64,000 nucleotides of DNA from Mesorhizobium sp. (GCF_005063415.1 NZ_SUEG01000005.1:31916-95915), one strand, 5' to 3'; shown: positions 8,612-20,542, numbered from the stretch's first letter. The notes: a model not told the origin generated them from the letters alone. Numbers and translations: made by a program.

Positions 8612-10149
8612 GTCTGGAGGTTCGCGACATCGCCGGGGCGCCGGTCGTCATCGGCGGCGGCATTGCCGGCCTGATGACGGCGCTTCATCTGGCGCCGGAA
8701 CCGGTCGTGCTTTTGACCAACGCGCCGCTTGGAACCGGAGCCTGCAGTGAACTTGCCCAGGGCGGTCTTGCGGCAAGTCTCGGGGGCGACGACGGCCCAG
8801 ATTTTCACCTTTGCGACACGATAGCTGCCGGCGACGGACTCTGCGATGAGGCCACGGTGCGGCGAGTGGTACGAGCTGCACCCGAAGCGATTAGGACGAT
8901 CCAAAGGTTCGGCGTCGACTTCGACCAGCACCCTGACCGCGCGTTGCGACTTGGGCTCGAGGCGGCACACTCGCGACGGCGAATTGTGCATGCAGCCGGC
9001 GACGCCACCGGTCGCGAGTTGGTGCGCGCGCTCGTCGCCGCGGTTCGGCGTACAGCCTCGATCACCATTATCGAAAATGTGGAGGTCCGCCGGCTGGTCG
9101 TGCAGGACGGGTCGGTCATCGCCGTGGTCGCAGCAGGACGAGCCGGCGCGCTCGCTCTGCCCACGCGTCGCGCGGTGCTGGCGACCGGCGGCGTCGGCGG
9201 GCTGTTTTGCGACACGACAAACCCCGCTGGCTCATGGGGTCACGGGCTGGCGCTCGCCGCATGGGCGGGGGCGGAACTCGCCGACTTGGAATTCATACAG
9301 TTCCATCCAACTGCGCTCGACGGTCCGCGCCGGCCGATGCCGCTGGTGAGCGAAGCCGTGCGTGGCGAAGGCGCGGTGCTCATCGATGAGCGAGGAGAGC
9401 GCTTCCTCGCCGACACACCTGGCGGTGAACTTGCGCCTCGCGACGTCGTAGCGCGCGCCATTTGGCACCAGCTTGCCGTTGGACGCCGCGTATTCCTGGA
9501 CGCACGGCAAAGTCTCGGCCCGAGATTTGGCAAGCGTTTTCCAGGCATCGCCGAATTGTGCCGGAGCGCAGGAATCGACCCCGCGACCGACCTGATCCCG
9601 GTGCGCCCGGCGGCACATTATCACATGGGCGGCGTCGCCGTAGACAGCGCCGGCCGCAGCTCCATCGAGGGATTGTGGGCCTGCGGTGAGGTGGCCTGTA
9701 CCGGCCTGCACGGCGCCAACCGCCTGGCCAGCAACTCGCTCACCGAAGCGGCGGTCACCGCGAGCTGGGTTGCCGAAAGCGTTGCCGGCACGTCGTATAC
9801 CCGGCGACCGCGCAGATGCTCCACATTCGTCCCTCCACGACCAGACGCTTCCGTGGTCCGCCCGATTGTCTCCGCCGCCCTGGGTATCATCCGCGACGGC
9901 GAGGCAATGCGCGAAGCGGTGGCGACCCTGCTGCCGATCGCAGCCAATAGTGTCGCTGCCTCTGGTCCGGCTTTGGTCTCACTGATGATCGCCGCGGCGG
10001 CCCTGAGGCGGGAAGAGAGTCGAGGCGCGCACTGTCGGTCCGATTTCCCGCTCCACGATGCCAACGTGCGTCCATCACGGCTGACACTGCACAGCGCAAT
10101 GCGGGCCGCGGCCGCACTCGATTGCCGGGCTACCATACGGAGCACTTGA
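8608..10149 (+). CDS. nadB: L-aspartate oxidase NadB, 513 aa
   Basis: NadB oxidises L-aspartate to iminoaspartate, the substrate of NadA. The FAD-binding Rossmann motif is at the N-terminus ([18 protein letters not shown]). Further signatures of the succinate dehydrogenase/aspartate oxidase flavoprotein family follow: [35 protein letters not shown] and [17 protein letters not shown]. Length fits. It starts within the nadA stop codon (ATGA overlap) and is followed after one base by nadC, so the three genes form a tight operon. The C-terminal helical tail is somewhat shorter and more divergent than in enterobacterial NadB. Confidence 0.95.
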   Translation: MSLEVRDIAGAPVVIGGGIAGLMTALHLAPEPVVLLTNAPLGTGACSELAQGGLAASLGGDDGPDFHLCDTIAAGDGLCDEATVRRVVRAAPEAIRTIQRFGVDFDQHPDRALRLGLEAAHSRRRIVHAAGDATGRELVRALVAAVRRTASITIIENVEVRRLVVQDGSVIAVVAAGRAGALALPTRRAVLATGGVGGLFCDTTNPAGSWGHGLALAAWAGAELADLEFIQFHPTALDGPRRPMPLVSEAVRGEGAVLIDERGERFLADTPGGELAPRDVVARAIWHQLAVGRRVFLDARQSLGPRFGKRFPGIAELCRSAGIDPATDLIPVRPAAHYHMGGVAVDSAGRSSIEGLWACGEVACTGLHGANRLASNSLTEAAVTASWVAESVAGTSYTRRPRRCSTFVPPRPDASVVRPIVSAALGIIRDGEAMREAVATLLPIAANSVAASGPALVSLMIAAAALRREESRGAHCRSDFPLHDANVRPSRLTLHSAMRAAAALDCRATIRST

Positions 10150-10150
10150 T

Positions 10151-11032
10151 ATGACTTCATTCTCCCCCCTCCCCGCGACCCTGATCGAACCGATTGTGCG
10201 CGTTGCGCTCCTCGAAGACCTGGGCAGATCCGGCGACCTGACCACCGATGCGGTTATCCCGTATGATTGCACTGCCACGTTGGTGCTCAAAGCGAGGCAG
10301 GCGGGCGTCGTTGCCGGGCTCGATCTGGTCTCGTATGCCTTCCTTCTCGTGGAACCGGCGATCAACATCCAGATCTGGCGCCCTGATGGCAGCGAGGTTG
10401 GGGCCGGGGAAACCATTGCAAGATTGTCCGGACCCGCACGAGGCCTGCTCACGGCCGAACGCACGGCCCTCAATTTCTTATGCCGGCTGAGCGGCATTGC
10501 CACTGCCACAGCGGCCATGGTTGAGGCCGTGCGCGGTCACAAGGCGAGGATTGTATCGACGCGAAAGACGACGCCCGGGCTGCGGGCATTGGAGAAATAC
10601 GCCGTGCGCGTCGGCGGCGGTGCCAATCACCGGTTCGGCCTCGATGACGGCGTGCTCATAAAGGACAACCACATCGCGATCGCCGGCGATATCCGCACAG
10701 CAATAGAGCGGGCGCGCGCCGCAGCAGGGCATATGGTGAAGGTCGAGGTCGAGGTCGACACGCTGAAGCAGCTCGATGCAGCGCTCGCGATTGGTGTTGA
10801 CGCGGTGCTGCTCGACAATATGTCGGTCGAGGATCTTGCCCGTGCGGTTTCTATAGTGGATGGCCGTACGATCACCGAGGCGTCCGGTCGGGTGATGCCG
10901 AAAACGGCGGCGGCGATTGCGGCGACCGGTGTCGATCTCATCTCCATGGGTTGGCTGACGCACAGCGCCCCGATCCTCGACATCGGCCTGGACATGCCGG
11001 ACCACCAGAACATCTGCAAGCACTTGAACTGA
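10151..11032 (+). CDS. nadC: Nicotinate-nucleotide pyrophosphorylase (carboxylating) NadC, 293 aa
   Basis: NadC converts quinolinate and phosphoribosyl pyrophosphate to nicotinate mononucleotide, closing the de novo route started by NadB and NadA. Diagnostic motifs are intact: ERTALNFLCRLSGIAT, STRKTTPGLRALEKYAV, GGGANHRFGLDDGVLIKDNH, VEVEVDTLKQL and LLDNMS. Length is normal. It is separated from nadB by a single base and ends the nad operon; bioB follows 130 bases later on the same strand. Confidence 0.95.
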   Translation: MTSFSPLPATLIEPIVRVALLEDLGRSGDLTTDAVIPYDCTATLVLKARQAGVVAGLDLVSYAFLLVEPAINIQIWRPDGSEVGAGETIARLSGPARGLLTAERTALNFLCRLSGIATATAAMVEAVRGHKARIVSTRKTTPGLRALEKYAVRVGGGANHRFGLDDGVLIKDNHIAIAGDIRTAIERARAAAGHMVKVEVEVDTLKQLDAALAIGVDAVLLDNMSVEDLARAVSIVDGRTITEASGRVMPKTAAAIAATGVDLISMGWLTHSAPILDIGLDMPDHQNICKHLN

Positions 11033-11164
11033 GGATTACGGCGTGAGGAGCAACATCAGCTCGGCAGGCGTAGGAGGTGCTGGAAAGACGTGCCGCAGCT
11101 CGCCTTTAGCGAGTGCGCCCCAAAGCCAAGAAGGCGTACCGGACTAGCAAACAAAGGTTTGACG

Positions 11165-12175
11165 ATGACGATTGGAATGAACTCGGAGTTCGACGTGAAC
11201 CAGACCATGCAATCGGTCGATGGAACGCCTCCGCGATGGAACCGCAAAGAGGCCGAGGCCATCTACGGCATGCCATTCAACGATCTGCTGTTCCTAGCTC
11301 AGACGATCCACCGCCAGAACTTCGATCGAAACCGAGTGCAGCTGTCGCGGCTCCTTAGCATCAAGACCGGCGGGTGCCCCGAAGATTGCGGCTATTGCAG
11401 CCAGTCTGCGCATTACGAAACCGGTGTGAAGGCGTCGAAGCTGGTGGACGTCAAGCATGTCATCGACGAAGCGGCCATGGCGCGTGATGGCGGCGCAACG
11501 CGCTATTGCATGGGCGCGGCGTGGCGAAGTCCCAAGGAGCGCGACATGGAGGTTGTGGTCGCCATGATTGAGGGCGTCAAGGCCCTCGGCATGGAGACCT
11601 GCATGACGCTCGGCATGCTCGATCTTGAGCAAGCTGCTCGCCTGAAGCAGGCCGGTCTCGACTACTATAACCACAACATCGATACCTCTGAGCGCTACTA
11701 TGGCGAGGTTATTTCAACCAGGACTTTTGCCGACCGGCTGGAAACGCTTGGGCACGTGCGCGCGGTTGGGATGAAAGTCTGCTGCGGCGGCATTGTCGGG
11801 ATGGGAGAAGAAAAGACCGATCGCATCGACATGCTGGTCACGCTCGCGAACCTGCCCGAGCCGCCGGAAAGCGTGCCGATCAACATGCTTATTCCCATCG
11901 AAGGCACGCCGCTTGCCGCGGCCGACGCCATCGATCCGATCGATTTCGTCCGCATCGTTGCGCTCGCGCGGGTGATGATGCCGAAATCCTATGTAAGGCT
12001 GTCCGCCGGCAGGACGGCGATGAGCGACGAAACGCAGGCGCTGTGCTTCTTTGCCGGGGCCAATTCGATCTTTGTCGGCGACACGCTGCTGACGGCGGGA
12101 AATCCCGGCGAGGACAAGGATACCCTTCTGTTCCGGCGCCTCGGCATTGAGCCTATGGAACTCGCCACGCAATGA
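11165..12175 (+). CDS. bioB: Biotin synthase BioB, 336 aa
   Basis: BioB is the radical-SAM enzyme that inserts sulfur into dethiobiotin. The CxxxCxxC motif binding the SAM-reactive [4Fe-4S] cluster is clear ([13 protein letters not shown], about residues 72-84). Other family motifs follow ([36 protein letters not shown]). The frame runs back to 11090, but the ATG at 11165 ([10 protein letters not shown]) gives the right length. It heads a bioB-F-D-A-Z operon with overlapping genes. I searched the upstream region for a BioR-type palindrome (TTATnnATAA) and did not see one. Confidence 0.96.
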   Translation: MTIGMNSEFDVNQTMQSVDGTPPRWNRKEAEAIYGMPFNDLLFLAQTIHRQNFDRNRVQLSRLLSIKTGGCPEDCGYCSQSAHYETGVKASKLVDVKHVIDEAAMARDGGATRYCMGAAWRSPKERDMEVVVAMIEGVKALGMETCMTLGMLDLEQAARLKQAGLDYYNHNIDTSERYYGEVISTRTFADRLETLGHVRAVGMKVCCGGIVGMGEEKTDRIDMLVTLANLPEPPESVPINMLIPIEGTPLAAADAIDPIDFVRIVALARVMMPKSYVRLSAGRTAMSDETQALCFFAGANSIFVGDTLLTAGNPGEDKDTLLFRRLGIEPMELATQ

Positions 12176-13311
12176 AGGAGGCAATTCTTGCCCGCTATGA
12201 CGCAACCTTGCGGGGACTGGGGCGCAAGGACCGGTTGCGGACGCTCGCACCGCGCGCCGGGCTCGACTTCTCGTCGAACGACTATATCGGACTTGCCGCC
12301 TCCAAAAGACTGGGCGATGCGGTTTCGACGGCGATTGCGCGGGGCACGCCAGTGGGCGCCACCGGATCGCGGCTGTTGCGCGGCAATGCACCGGAACATG
12401 AGCAACTGGAGGCGGACGCAGCGGCATTTTTCGGAGCCGAGCGTGCACTGTTCTTCGGCAGCGGCTATATCGCCAACTTCGCTCTGCTGACGGCCCTGCC
12501 GCAGAAAGGCGACCTGCTGGTCCTCGACGAGCTCGCTCATGCCAGCATGCATGAGGGTGCCCAGGCCGGGCGCGCTGAGTTCAAGCTGGCCGCGCACAAC
12601 GACGTCGACGCTGTCGAGGACGCAATCACCCGCTGGCGCGCCGAAGGCGGCATGGGGCGGGTGTGGATCGCCTTCGAAAGCCTTTACAGCATGGATGGCG
12701 ACCGTGCGCCGATGGAGAGCCTGGTCGCGCTGGCTGATCGGTACCAGGCATTCATCGTCGTCGATGAAGCGCATGCCACCGGCGTCTGGGGACCGGACGG
12801 CCGGGGACTGGCCGCCGCGTATGAAGGCCGCGACAACATCGTCACGCTCCACACATGCGGCAAGGCGCTTGGCGCATCCGGCGCGCTCGTTACCGGACCG
12901 CGAACACTGTGCGACTATCTTATCAACCGGTGCCGGCCATTCATCTATGCGACCGCACCATCGCCGCTGATGGCAGTCGCGGCACGTGAGGCGCTGACTA
13001 TTCTGTCTGACGAGCCTATGCGTCGTGCTCAGTTGCACGAGCGTGTCGCTTTCGCGAGCCGGCAATTGGCCGAACGCTGCGGCGTGATGCCCAGCGGTTC
13101 GCAGATCCAGCCGCTTGTGATCGGCGATAACAGCCGCACCATGGCGGTGGCGGCAGGACTGCAGGCACGCGGCTTCGACATACGCGGCATTCGCCCGCCG
13201 ACAGTGCCTGAGGGTACGTCGCGCCTGCGCATTTCGCTGACTCTCAACGTCGACGAAGCCGACATTTCCGCCATGGTCGAGGCTCTCGTCGGAGTGTTGG
13301 CCACAGCATGA
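12172..13311 (+). CDS. bioF: 8-amino-7-oxononanoate synthase BioF, 379 aa
   Basis: BioF is a PLP enzyme that condenses pimeloyl-ACP (or CoA) with alanine, the first step of biotin ring assembly. Motifs include [48 protein letters not shown] and [14 protein letters not shown] with the PLP lysine. Length is typical. It begins in the bioB stop region (4-base overlap) and overlaps bioD by 4 bases, so translation is coupled across the operon. Confidence 0.95.
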   Translation: MKEAILARYDATLRGLGRKDRLRTLAPRAGLDFSSNDYIGLAASKRLGDAVSTAIARGTPVGATGSRLLRGNAPEHEQLEADAAAFFGAERALFFGSGYIANFALLTALPQKGDLLVLDELAHASMHEGAQAGRAEFKLAAHNDVDAVEDAITRWRAEGGMGRVWIAFESLYSMDGDRAPMESLVALADRYQAFIVVDEAHATGVWGPDGRGLAAAYEGRDNIVTLHTCGKALGASGALVTGPRTLCDYLINRCRPFIYATAPSPLMAVAAREALTILSDEPMRRAQLHERVAFASRQLAERCGVMPSGSQIQPLVIGDNSRTMAVAAGLQARGFDIRGIRPPTVPEGTSRLRISLTLNVDEADISAMVEALVGVLATA

Positions 13312-13943
13312 CCAAACGCATCGTCGTCACCGGAACAGACACTGGAATTGGCAAGACAGTGTTTTCGGCCGGACTTGCCGGGCTGCTCGACGGCTTCTAC
13401 TGGAAGCCGGTGCAATCGGGCCTCAACGAGGAGACCGACAGCGAGGTCGTCGCCCGGCTTTCCGGCTTGCCCGACGGACGCGTGCTGCCCGAAGTCTATC
13501 GACTGACGATGCCGCTGTCGCCGCATCGATCAGCCGAAATCGACGGCGTCGCGATCGAGGCCGACGATCTTTCATTTCCGGTCCTGCCGACACCGCTCGT
13601 CATCGAAGGCGCCGGCGGGCTGATGGTGCCGCTCAATCGACAGACAAGGTTCATTGACATATTCGAACAATGGCGGCTGCCGGTCATACTGTGCGCCCGC
13701 ACCGCGCTTGGCACCATCAATCATACGCTGTTGTCGATCGAGGCCCTGAGAGCCCGCTCCATCCCGCTCATCGGCATTGCCTTCATTGGCGAAGAGGTGG
13801 CCGATACACAAAGGACAATCGTGGAATTCGGCGGCGTGCCGCAGCTGGGCAGGCTGCCGCACCTCGGTCCGCTGACGGGTGAAACGTTGAGAGATGCAAT
13901 GATTTCCGGCTTCGACCTGGCCATGATTGCCGGAGGCGACTGA
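13308..13943 (+). CDS. bioD: ATP-dependent dethiobiotin synthetase BioD, 211 aa
   Basis: BioD closes the ureido ring of dethiobiotin using ATP and CO2. The P-loop [11 protein letters not shown] at the N-terminus and the [10 protein letters not shown] motif in the middle are characteristic. Length is slightly shorter than the enterobacterial enzyme but normal for alphaproteobacteria. It overlaps bioF upstream by 4 bases and its stop overlaps the bioA start by one base. Confidence 0.94.
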   Translation: MTKRIVVTGTDTGIGKTVFSAGLAGLLDGFYWKPVQSGLNEETDSEVVARLSGLPDGRVLPEVYRLTMPLSPHRSAEIDGVAIEADDLSFPVLPTPLVIEGAGGLMVPLNRQTRFIDIFEQWRLPVILCARTALGTINHTLLSIEALRARSIPLIGIAFIGEEVADTQRTIVEFGGVPQLGRLPHLGPLTGETLRDAMISGFDLAMIAGGD

Positions 13944-15208
13944 TGGCGGAGTCTCGAGTCTGGCATCCGTTCACGCAGCACGCGCTAGAGCCCTCGGTCC
14001 CTGAAATCGTGCTGACTGAAGGCGCCTATCTCCACAAGGCCGACGGCTTCCGCATCCTCGATGCGATTTCTTCCTGGTGGGTCGTCACCCATGGCCATCG
14101 CCACCCCCGCATCATGAAGGCCATCGAGACGACCGCGTCGAGCCTCGACCAGATCATCTTCGCGGGCTTCACCCACGAGCCGGCCGAACGGCTGGCCGAG
14201 GCGCTTATCGGCATCGCACCCGCCGGCCTCGACCGGGTGTTCTATTCCGACAGTGGCTCGACCTCAGTCGAAGTCGCGCTGAAGATGGCGCTCGGCTATT
14301 TCCGCAACATCGGCGCGCCGCGTTCGCGCATCGCCGTCATGGAGCACAGCTATCATGGCGACACGATCGGGGCGATGAGCGTCGGCGCCCGCGGCGTCTT
14401 CAACGCCGCCTATGATCCTTTGCTGTTCGAGGTCGACGCCATCCCCTTCCCGGCCGCCGGGCGCGAGCAGGAAACGCTGGATCGGTTCGAGGCCGTTAGC
14501 CGCGACCGGCGCGCAGCCGCGCTGATCGTCGAGCCGCTGGTGCTTGGCGCCGGCGGCATGCTGATGTATCCGGCCTGGGTTCTTGCCGAATTGAAGAGGA
14601 TCGCCGAAGCCTCCGGCACGCTGCTGATCGCCGATGAAGTGATGACCGGCTGGGGGCGCACCGGAACCATGTTTGCCTGCGAACAGGCGTCCGTCTCGCC
14701 CGACATCTTGTGCACCTCGAAAGGTCTGACCGGTGGTACCATCCCGCTGGCCGCCACGATCGCCACCGATGCCATCTTCCACGCTCACTTTTCGGAGGAT
14801 CGCAAGAAGACGTTTTTCCATTCGAGCTCCTACACCGCCAATCCGATCGCCTGCGCGGCAGCACTTGCCAATGTCGAGATCTGGCGTGACGAGCCGGTGG
14901 CCGAGCGGATCGCGGTCTTGAGCGCGAGGCAGGCCGCCGGGCTGCAACGCTTCCGGGTCAATCCATATTTCACCGACTGCCGGACAACCGGCACCATCGC
15001 GGCACTCGACCTACGCACCGGCTCAGCCGGTTATCTGGCCGAGATCGGGCCAAAACTGCGCGCTTTTTTCCTTGAGCGGGGGCTACTTGTGCGCCCGCTC
15101 GGCAATGTCCTCTATCTTCTACCGCCCTATTGCATCACCAGCGACGAATTGGGCGGGCTCTATGACGCGATAGAGGAGGCCGGCGAACGCTTCGGCTCGC
15201 GGCCATGA
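13943..15208 (+). CDS. bioA: Adenosylmethionine--8-amino-7-oxononanoate aminotransferase BioA, 421 aa
   Basis: BioA is a class III PLP aminotransferase that uses S-adenosylmethionine as amino donor to make 7,8-diaminopelargonate. Visible motifs are [12 protein letters not shown] at the N-terminus, [49 protein letters not shown], and [16 protein letters not shown] with the PLP lysine. Length is normal. It sits fourth in the bio operon, with overlaps on both sides (bioD and bioZ). Confidence 0.95.
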   Translation: MAESRVWHPFTQHALEPSVPEIVLTEGAYLHKADGFRILDAISSWWVVTHGHRHPRIMKAIETTASSLDQIIFAGFTHEPAERLAEALIGIAPAGLDRVFYSDSGSTSVEVALKMALGYFRNIGAPRSRIAVMEHSYHGDTIGAMSVGARGVFNAAYDPLLFEVDAIPFPAAGREQETLDRFEAVSRDRRAAALIVEPLVLGAGGMLMYPAWVLAELKRIAEASGTLLIADEVMTGWGRTGTMFACEQASVSPDILCTSKGLTGGTIPLAATIATDAIFHAHFSEDRKKTFFHSSSYTANPIACAAALANVEIWRDEPVAERIAVLSARQAAGLQRFRVNPYFTDCRTTGTIAALDLRTGSAGYLAEIGPKLRAFFLERGLLVRPLGNVLYLLPPYCITSDELGGLYDAIEEAGERFGSRP

Positions 15209-16188
15209 ACCTATCGTCGCGCGTTCTCGGCTTCGGCCATCATGCGCCGGCGCGCAAGGTCGAGAACCCGGAAATCGAAGACCGGCTCGGGCTTGAGCCC
15301 GGCTGGATCGAGCGGCGCACCGGAATTCGCTCGCGCTTCTGGGCAACAGACGAAGACACGCTGTCGGGCCTTGCCGCCTCTGCGGGCGACATGGCGCTGA
15401 CCAATGCCGGTATCGACCGCGGCGACGTCGGTCTACTCTTGCTCGCCACGTCGACGCCCGATCACCTTCTGCCGCCAAGCGCGCCGCTGGTCGCACATCG
15501 GCTGGGGCTAGGCCGCGCCGGAGCGATCGACCTGACCGGCGCCTGCGCCGGCTTCATCTATGCGCTGATGTTCGCCGACGGGTTCACCCGCCTGCACGGC
15601 AAAGCGAGCCTTGTCATCGCCGCCAACATCCTCAGCCACCGCATCAATTTGGCCGAGCGCGCCAGCGCCGTGCTGTTTGCCGATGCCGCCGGCGCCATGG
15701 TGATCAGTCCTTGCGATGACCCGGATCGAGGCATTCTCGGCGCTTCGGTGGATTCCGACGGCTCGCGCTACGGGCTAATCCAGATTCCCGCCGGGGGAAG
15801 CAACACTCCGTTCCATGCCGACCTCGACCTCGCGCAGACACGGATGACGATCACTGACGGCCGTGAAGTATTCAGCAAGGCCGTGGAGATGATGACCGCC
15901 TGCTCGAGAGATGCGCTCACTGCTGCCCGACTGAGGCCGCAAGACCTCGATCGTTTCGTGCCGCATCAGGCCAATGCGCGCATTTTCGACGCGGTCGGCA
16001 GGAACCTCGGCATCGCTGATCACTCGATCGTCAAGACGATCGCCGAATATGGCAACTCTTCCGCCGCGACGATCCCGCTCTCATTGTCGCTGGCCCATCG
16101 GGCGCAGCCGTTTCGGCCTGGCGAGAAAGTCCTCTTGGCGGCAGCGGGTGCGGGTCTCAGCGGCGGCGCGCTTGTGGTGGGAATTTAG
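15205..16188 (+). CDS. bioZ: BioZ, FabH-like beta-ketoacyl-ACP synthase of biotin synthesis, 327 aa
   Basis: The protein is a thiolase-fold ketoacyl synthase III. The active-site Cys is at about residue 114 ([13 protein letters not shown]), His is in [10 protein letters not shown], and Asn is in [14 protein letters not shown]. In rhizobia the FabH homologue at the end of the bio operon is BioZ, which starts pimelate synthesis (glutaryl-CoA with malonyl-ACP) and replaces BioC/BioH. Placement here as the last gene of bioBFDAZ, with a 4-base overlap to bioA, supports BioZ over a housekeeping FabH. Confidence 0.9.
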   Translation: MNLSSRVLGFGHHAPARKVENPEIEDRLGLEPGWIERRTGIRSRFWATDEDTLSGLAASAGDMALTNAGIDRGDVGLLLLATSTPDHLLPPSAPLVAHRLGLGRAGAIDLTGACAGFIYALMFADGFTRLHGKASLVIAANILSHRINLAERASAVLFADAAGAMVISPCDDPDRGILGASVDSDGSRYGLIQIPAGGSNTPFHADLDLAQTRMTITDGREVFSKAVEMMTACSRDALTAARLRPQDLDRFVPHQANARIFDAVGRNLGIADHSIVKTIAEYGNSSAATIPLSLSLAHRAQPFRPGEKVLLAAAGAGLSGGALVVGI

Positions 16189-16361
16189 CAAAGCAATGCT
16201 TGCGCACAGGACTGCTCATGAATGAGACTATGAGAATGGCTCAATACGTAAATAGTCGCCGGCAAGCTCCATAGAGCTGGGTTCCGTGCGGTGCTCCGCG
16301 ATGTCTAAGTATCGACCCGCTTGCTCAAATCGCAGCGCTCATCGAAGGCCAGCAATACCTC

Positions 16362-18005
16362 ATGCAGAGCGAAAATCCTCAACCGCCCGTTTCAAAGACG
16401 CTCGCCCCATTTCGAAACAAGGTGTTTCGCTCAATTTGGGCGGCCACCCAGATTTCCAGCCTCGGTTGGCTAGTGCAAACGGTCGCCATCAGTTGGCTTA
16501 TGGCAACGATTTCAGCGTCCGACCTCATGGTGGCACTCGTCCAGGCCGCATCCACATTGCCGGTGTTCTTCCTCTCAGTTTTCGCCGGAGCCATTGCCGA
16601 CAACTTCAGCCGCCGGTGGGTGATGTTTGCGGGACACTGCCTGATAGCATCGGCGTCGACGACGCTGATGATTTCTGTGGGTCTGGGATTTGTCAGTCCT
16701 TGGCTGATTCTCGGGTTAGGTTTCCTGGCCGGCTGCGGCTTTGCCTTGAATGATCCGGCTTGGCACGCTTCGGTCGGCGATATCCTTCACAAACGCGACA
16801 TTCCGGCCGCAGTGACGCTTATGTCCGTCGGATACAACATTGTGCGCAGCGTTGGTCCGGCCTTGGGGGGCGTGATCCTGGCCGTCTTTGGGCCGCTGGC
16901 CGCTTTCGCCTTGGCTGCGGTGAGTGATCTGGCGCCCATAAGCGCGATATGGCGCACCAAATGGGAGGTCCGCTCTTCGCCTCTCCCTCGTGAGAGAATG
17001 ACGACGGCAATTCATGACGGAGTGCGCTTTACGGCGATGTCTTTGGAGATCAGGGCAGCGACCGCCCGAGCCGCTCTTTTCGGATTGGCAAGCATCTCCA
17101 TTCTGGCGTTGCTCCCCCTCGTCGTCCGGGATCAGTTGAAGAGTGGGCCAATTGTCTACGGTATCTTATTGGCCGGCTTCGGCATGGGTGCTTTCATCGC
17201 GGGCATGGGCAACGGCTTCTTGAGGAAGGTCACGTCTCAAAACAGGCTGGTGGCCTTCGCCTCTGTGGCTTGTGCAGTCTGTTGCCTCTCCCTTGCCCTT
17301 ACATCGTCGGTTCCTGTGGCGGCCATTTCGCTGGCGCTCGGCGGAGCGGGTTGGCTTATCACCTGGACGGGCATTGACGTGTCGGTGCAGTTGGCAAGCC
17401 CAAGGTGGGTTGTAGGCCGCACGCTCTCCATTTACTACGCCTTGAGCGCAGGCGGTATGGCTGCTGGCAGCTGGATCTGGGGTTCTGTCGCGCAAAACTA
17501 TTCCTTGACCTCAGCATTGGAGGGCGCCGCAGGCGCTCTGTTGCTGGTTGCAGCAGCGGGGATCGTGTTGCCGGTCCGTCCCTGGGAAGAAACCGATCAA
17601 GAAAGTTCAGTTTTTCATCCGCCGGACGTGGCTCTCGATCTGAAACCCAGAAGTGGCCCTATCGTGGCCAAGGTCGAGTATTTGATATCGGAGGAAAATA
17701 TCGAGGCCTTTCTGGGCTCCATGCGCACGCGGCGACACGTCCAGAGCCGTGCCGGTGCACGAAACTGGACGCTCCAGCGAAATCTGCAAACACCGTCACT
17801 TTGGACGGAGACATTCCGCACCCCCACCTGGATGGACTTTCTCCGCCTAAATCATCGACTCACCGCAGCAGATAAGGAAGTCGCCCAGCATCTCCTGTCA
17901 CTGCATGAAGGAGAGGTGCCTCCGCAGACAGTGCTTTCGATTGAACGGACGACCGAGGCAATTCGTACCCGTACCTCGACAATCTTTTCTCGTCCTCCAA
18001 GATGA
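16362..18005 (+). CDS. MFS exporter with C-terminal monooxygenase-like domain, 547 aa
   Basis: The first 410 or so residues form a major-facilitator transporter of the EntS/MFS_3 type. Visible signatures include SSLGWLVQTVAISWLM, AGAIADNFSRRWVM with the conserved loop 2-3 motif, and many hydrophobic segments. The last 130 residues are soluble (VAKVEYLISEENIEAFLGSM, WTLQRNLQTPSLWTETF) and resemble the antibiotic-biosynthesis-monooxygenase-like tail often fused to this subgroup. Substrate is unknown. It lies 173 bases after bioZ on the same strand, but the gap and different theme argue against membership of the bio operon. Confidence 0.85.
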   Translation: MQSENPQPPVSKTLAPFRNKVFRSIWAATQISSLGWLVQTVAISWLMATISASDLMVALVQAASTLPVFFLSVFAGAIADNFSRRWVMFAGHCLIASASTTLMISVGLGFVSPWLILGLGFLAGCGFALNDPAWHASVGDILHKRDIPAAVTLMSVGYNIVRSVGPALGGVILAVFGPLAAFALAAVSDLAPISAIWRTKWEVRSSPLPRERMTTAIHDGVRFTAMSLEIRAATARAALFGLASISILALLPLVVRDQLKSGPIVYGILLAGFGMGAFIAGMGNGFLRKVTSQNRLVAFASVACAVCCLSLALTSSVPVAAISLALGGAGWLITWTGIDVSVQLASPRWVVGRTLSIYYALSAGGMAAGSWIWGSVAQNYSLTSALEGAAGALLLVAAAGIVLPVRPWEETDQESSVFHPPDVALDLKPRSGPIVAKVEYLISEENIEAFLGSMRTRRHVQSRAGARNWTLQRNLQTPSLWTETFRTPTWMDFLRLNHRLTAADKEVAQHLLSLHEGEVPPQTVLSIERTTEAIRTRTSTIFSRPPR

Positions 18006-18239
18006 CGCCATCAAGCTGCTGTCCAGGGACAGGGTGGATCACCGGTGCTTTGCAGAGCACAGCCTCACACCGAGAGCAGCGTGCTCCGGGTTGTGCGCTT
18101 TCGCGCGCACCCAGGCGAGATGATGGTGAACGCGGCGTCAAGTGGAAGTCCCCTGCATACGCTTGCGGAGTCTTCTGCGAGAGCCCATGCCGACGAGCGC
18201 CAAACAAGGTCTGATGCCTTTCGGCGTCGTGGCCTCAAC

Positions 18240-19546
18240 TCATCGATTCGCGAGAAAAGCATCGAATGCAGCAGCAACGGCGCGAACAACAAAGCGGTGC
18301 TCCGGCCGCACGCGGATGAAGCCGTTTTCGACGTCCAGGATCCCCTCCTCAGCCAGCGTCACCAAACTCTCAACTGAATCGAGAAAACGAGCTGGTTCGA
18401 TTTCGTGGGCGGCACAGATGGTCGGCACGTCGGCCTCCAAATCGCACATCAGTCGCTCGATGATCGCTGCGCGCACCCGGTCATCGTCGGTCAGACGGTG
18501 ACCCTTTGATGTCGCCAGACGTCCACTTGCGATGTGCCGGGCGTAAGAATCCCGTGTTACTTCGTTCTGAACATACCCCTCGCGGACTCGGCCAATAGCC
18601 GACGCGCCGAAGCCGATCACGTTTTGCAAGTATCGGCCGAGTATCCCAGCGAATTACGCCGTAGGCGCCCGGTCTTCTGCGCTAGCGCAAGTTCGTCGTC
18701 CGGCGGAGCGAAATGATCGAGCCCGATCTCCCGGTAGCCAGCGCCAACCAGTGTCTCGGCGACAGCTGCAGCCTGTTCGGCGCGAAGATCGCCGTCGGTA
18801 GACCTGCCTGCTCGATTAGGCGCTGATTCTTTATCACGGAAGGAATATGCGCGTATCCGAACACCGCAAGCCGGTTGGGGCGCATGGCGACCGCAGCCAT
18901 CGCGGTCTGGATGCAGGACTGCACAGTCTGTTTCGGGAGACCGAAGATGAGGTCGAAGTTGATATGGCCAACGCCATGCCGGCGGAGATTTTGGACTGCA
19001 GCGGCCGTCTGCACCTTACTCTGGATCCGATTGATCAAAGCTCTGCACGCCGATGCTCGCGCGGTTGACACCGTTAGCTGCCAGGGCTTCGGCCATTTCC
19101 GGTGTGAACGTTCGGGGATCGATCTCCACGGCGATCGCAGCAGTTTTGCTGAAAGCGAAGTGGCGGCGTAGAAATTCCATCAGCGCCAAGTGCTCGGCTG
19201 GCCCGATAAGGTGAGGCGTTCCGCCGCCGAAATGCACATCGCTCACCGGCAGCCCTTGCCGCACTTGCTCCGACACCAAACTGATCTCCTGACGCAGCAC
19301 CGCTAAATAATTAAGGATCGGGCCGTTGCGACGGATGACCGCGGTAGGGAAGCCGCAATACCAGCACATGGATCGGCAAAACGGAATGTGGAGATAGAGC
19401 GACACCGATTCGTCGGCCGGGAGGCCCCCCAGCCATTCCTCATAATCGTCAGCACCAACTGCCGCAGAGAAGTCTGGCACAGTCGGATAGATGGTATACC
19501 AAGGCGGCCGGGGGTCCCGGTACTTTGTCAGGATTGAGGTGTGCAA
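18240..19546 (-). pseudogene. hemN: Oxygen-independent coproporphyrinogen III oxidase HemN, decayed
   Basis: Reading right to left, the N-terminal third is intact and carries the radical-SAM CxxxCxxC motif (HIPFCRSMCWYCGFPTAV) and the HemN signature (DVHFGGGTPHLI). The frame then breaks near 19020-19040 and continues elsewhere ([26 protein letters not shown]). It breaks again near 18750-18780 and ends with the C-terminal winged domain in a third frame ([28 protein letters not shown]). HemN converts coproporphyrinogen III to protoporphyrinogen IX without oxygen and is often induced in microaerobic rhizobia. This copy cannot make a full enzyme. The apparent start codon is TTG. Confidence 0.85.
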
Positions 19547-20542
19547 GGAGCTGTCATCCCACGTCGCTGATCCATCATTCTTTCGTTGCGCGCTCGTCCT
19601 GGTCTCTGACCTAGATGTTTAGTCCCGGCATTTGCTGGAGTGGATCGAGTTTGAAGCGTTCCGGTTGTGACGCCCACGCCTTGCAGATGAACTCGTAGGG
19701 CGTAAGGCCTTTGAGGGTCTTGCACCTGCGACCGAAGTTGTAGGCCGAGATGAAGTCGGCAAGGTGCTGGCGGAGTTGGTCGTGGCTTTCGTAATAGAAG
19801 CGCCTGACAGTCGCATCCTTGATGGTCCGGTTCATCCTCTCGACCTGGCCGTTGGTCCACGGGTGCCTTGCCTTGGTCGTTCGGTGCTCGATGTCGTTCG
19901 TGGCGCAAGCGTATTCGAAGGCATGGGCCCAGAAGCGTTCGCCGTTTGCGATGGCCTCCTTGATCAATGGCACGGCCGAACCGCCGGCGCCGGGCGTCGT
20001 GAACTGGATACCGTTGTCGGTGAGGACAGTGTGGATCTTGTAGGGACGGCCGCGATCAGGTGCAGCAGGAAGTCTCTCGATATGGCGGTGGTGGCCTTCT
20101 CATGCAGTTCGACGAAGGCGAACTTCGAGGTGCGATCAATGGCGACGAACATGTGCAGCTTGCCCTGTTCGGTGCGCACCTCGGCGACGTCGATGTGGAA
20201 GTAGCCGATCGGATAGGTCTTGAAATTCTTCTTTGCCGGCCTGTCGCCTTCTACGTCCGGCAGGCGGCTGATGCCGTGGCGCTGCAGGCAGCGATGCAGT
20301 GACGAGCGCGTCAGGTGTGGGATCGTCGGTTGTAAGCCATAGAGGCAGTCATCGAGTGGCAACAGAGTGTAGCGCCGGAAGGCGACGATGACAGCCTCCT
20401 CCGCGGGCAAGAGCACCGTCGATCTAGGCTCTCTCGGACCGGTCGGCAAATCGGCCACCGAGGTCCGTTCCCGCCATTTGGCAACAGTCTTCTGGTTGAT
20501 CCAGTAGCGCTTCGCCAGTGTCCTCAGGCTCGCTTGATGGGG

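Noticed and set aside
9462..9478. TGGCAC...TTGC resembling a sigma-54 (NifA) promoter
   Set aside because: The spacer is 4 rather than 5 bases and the site lies inside nadB.
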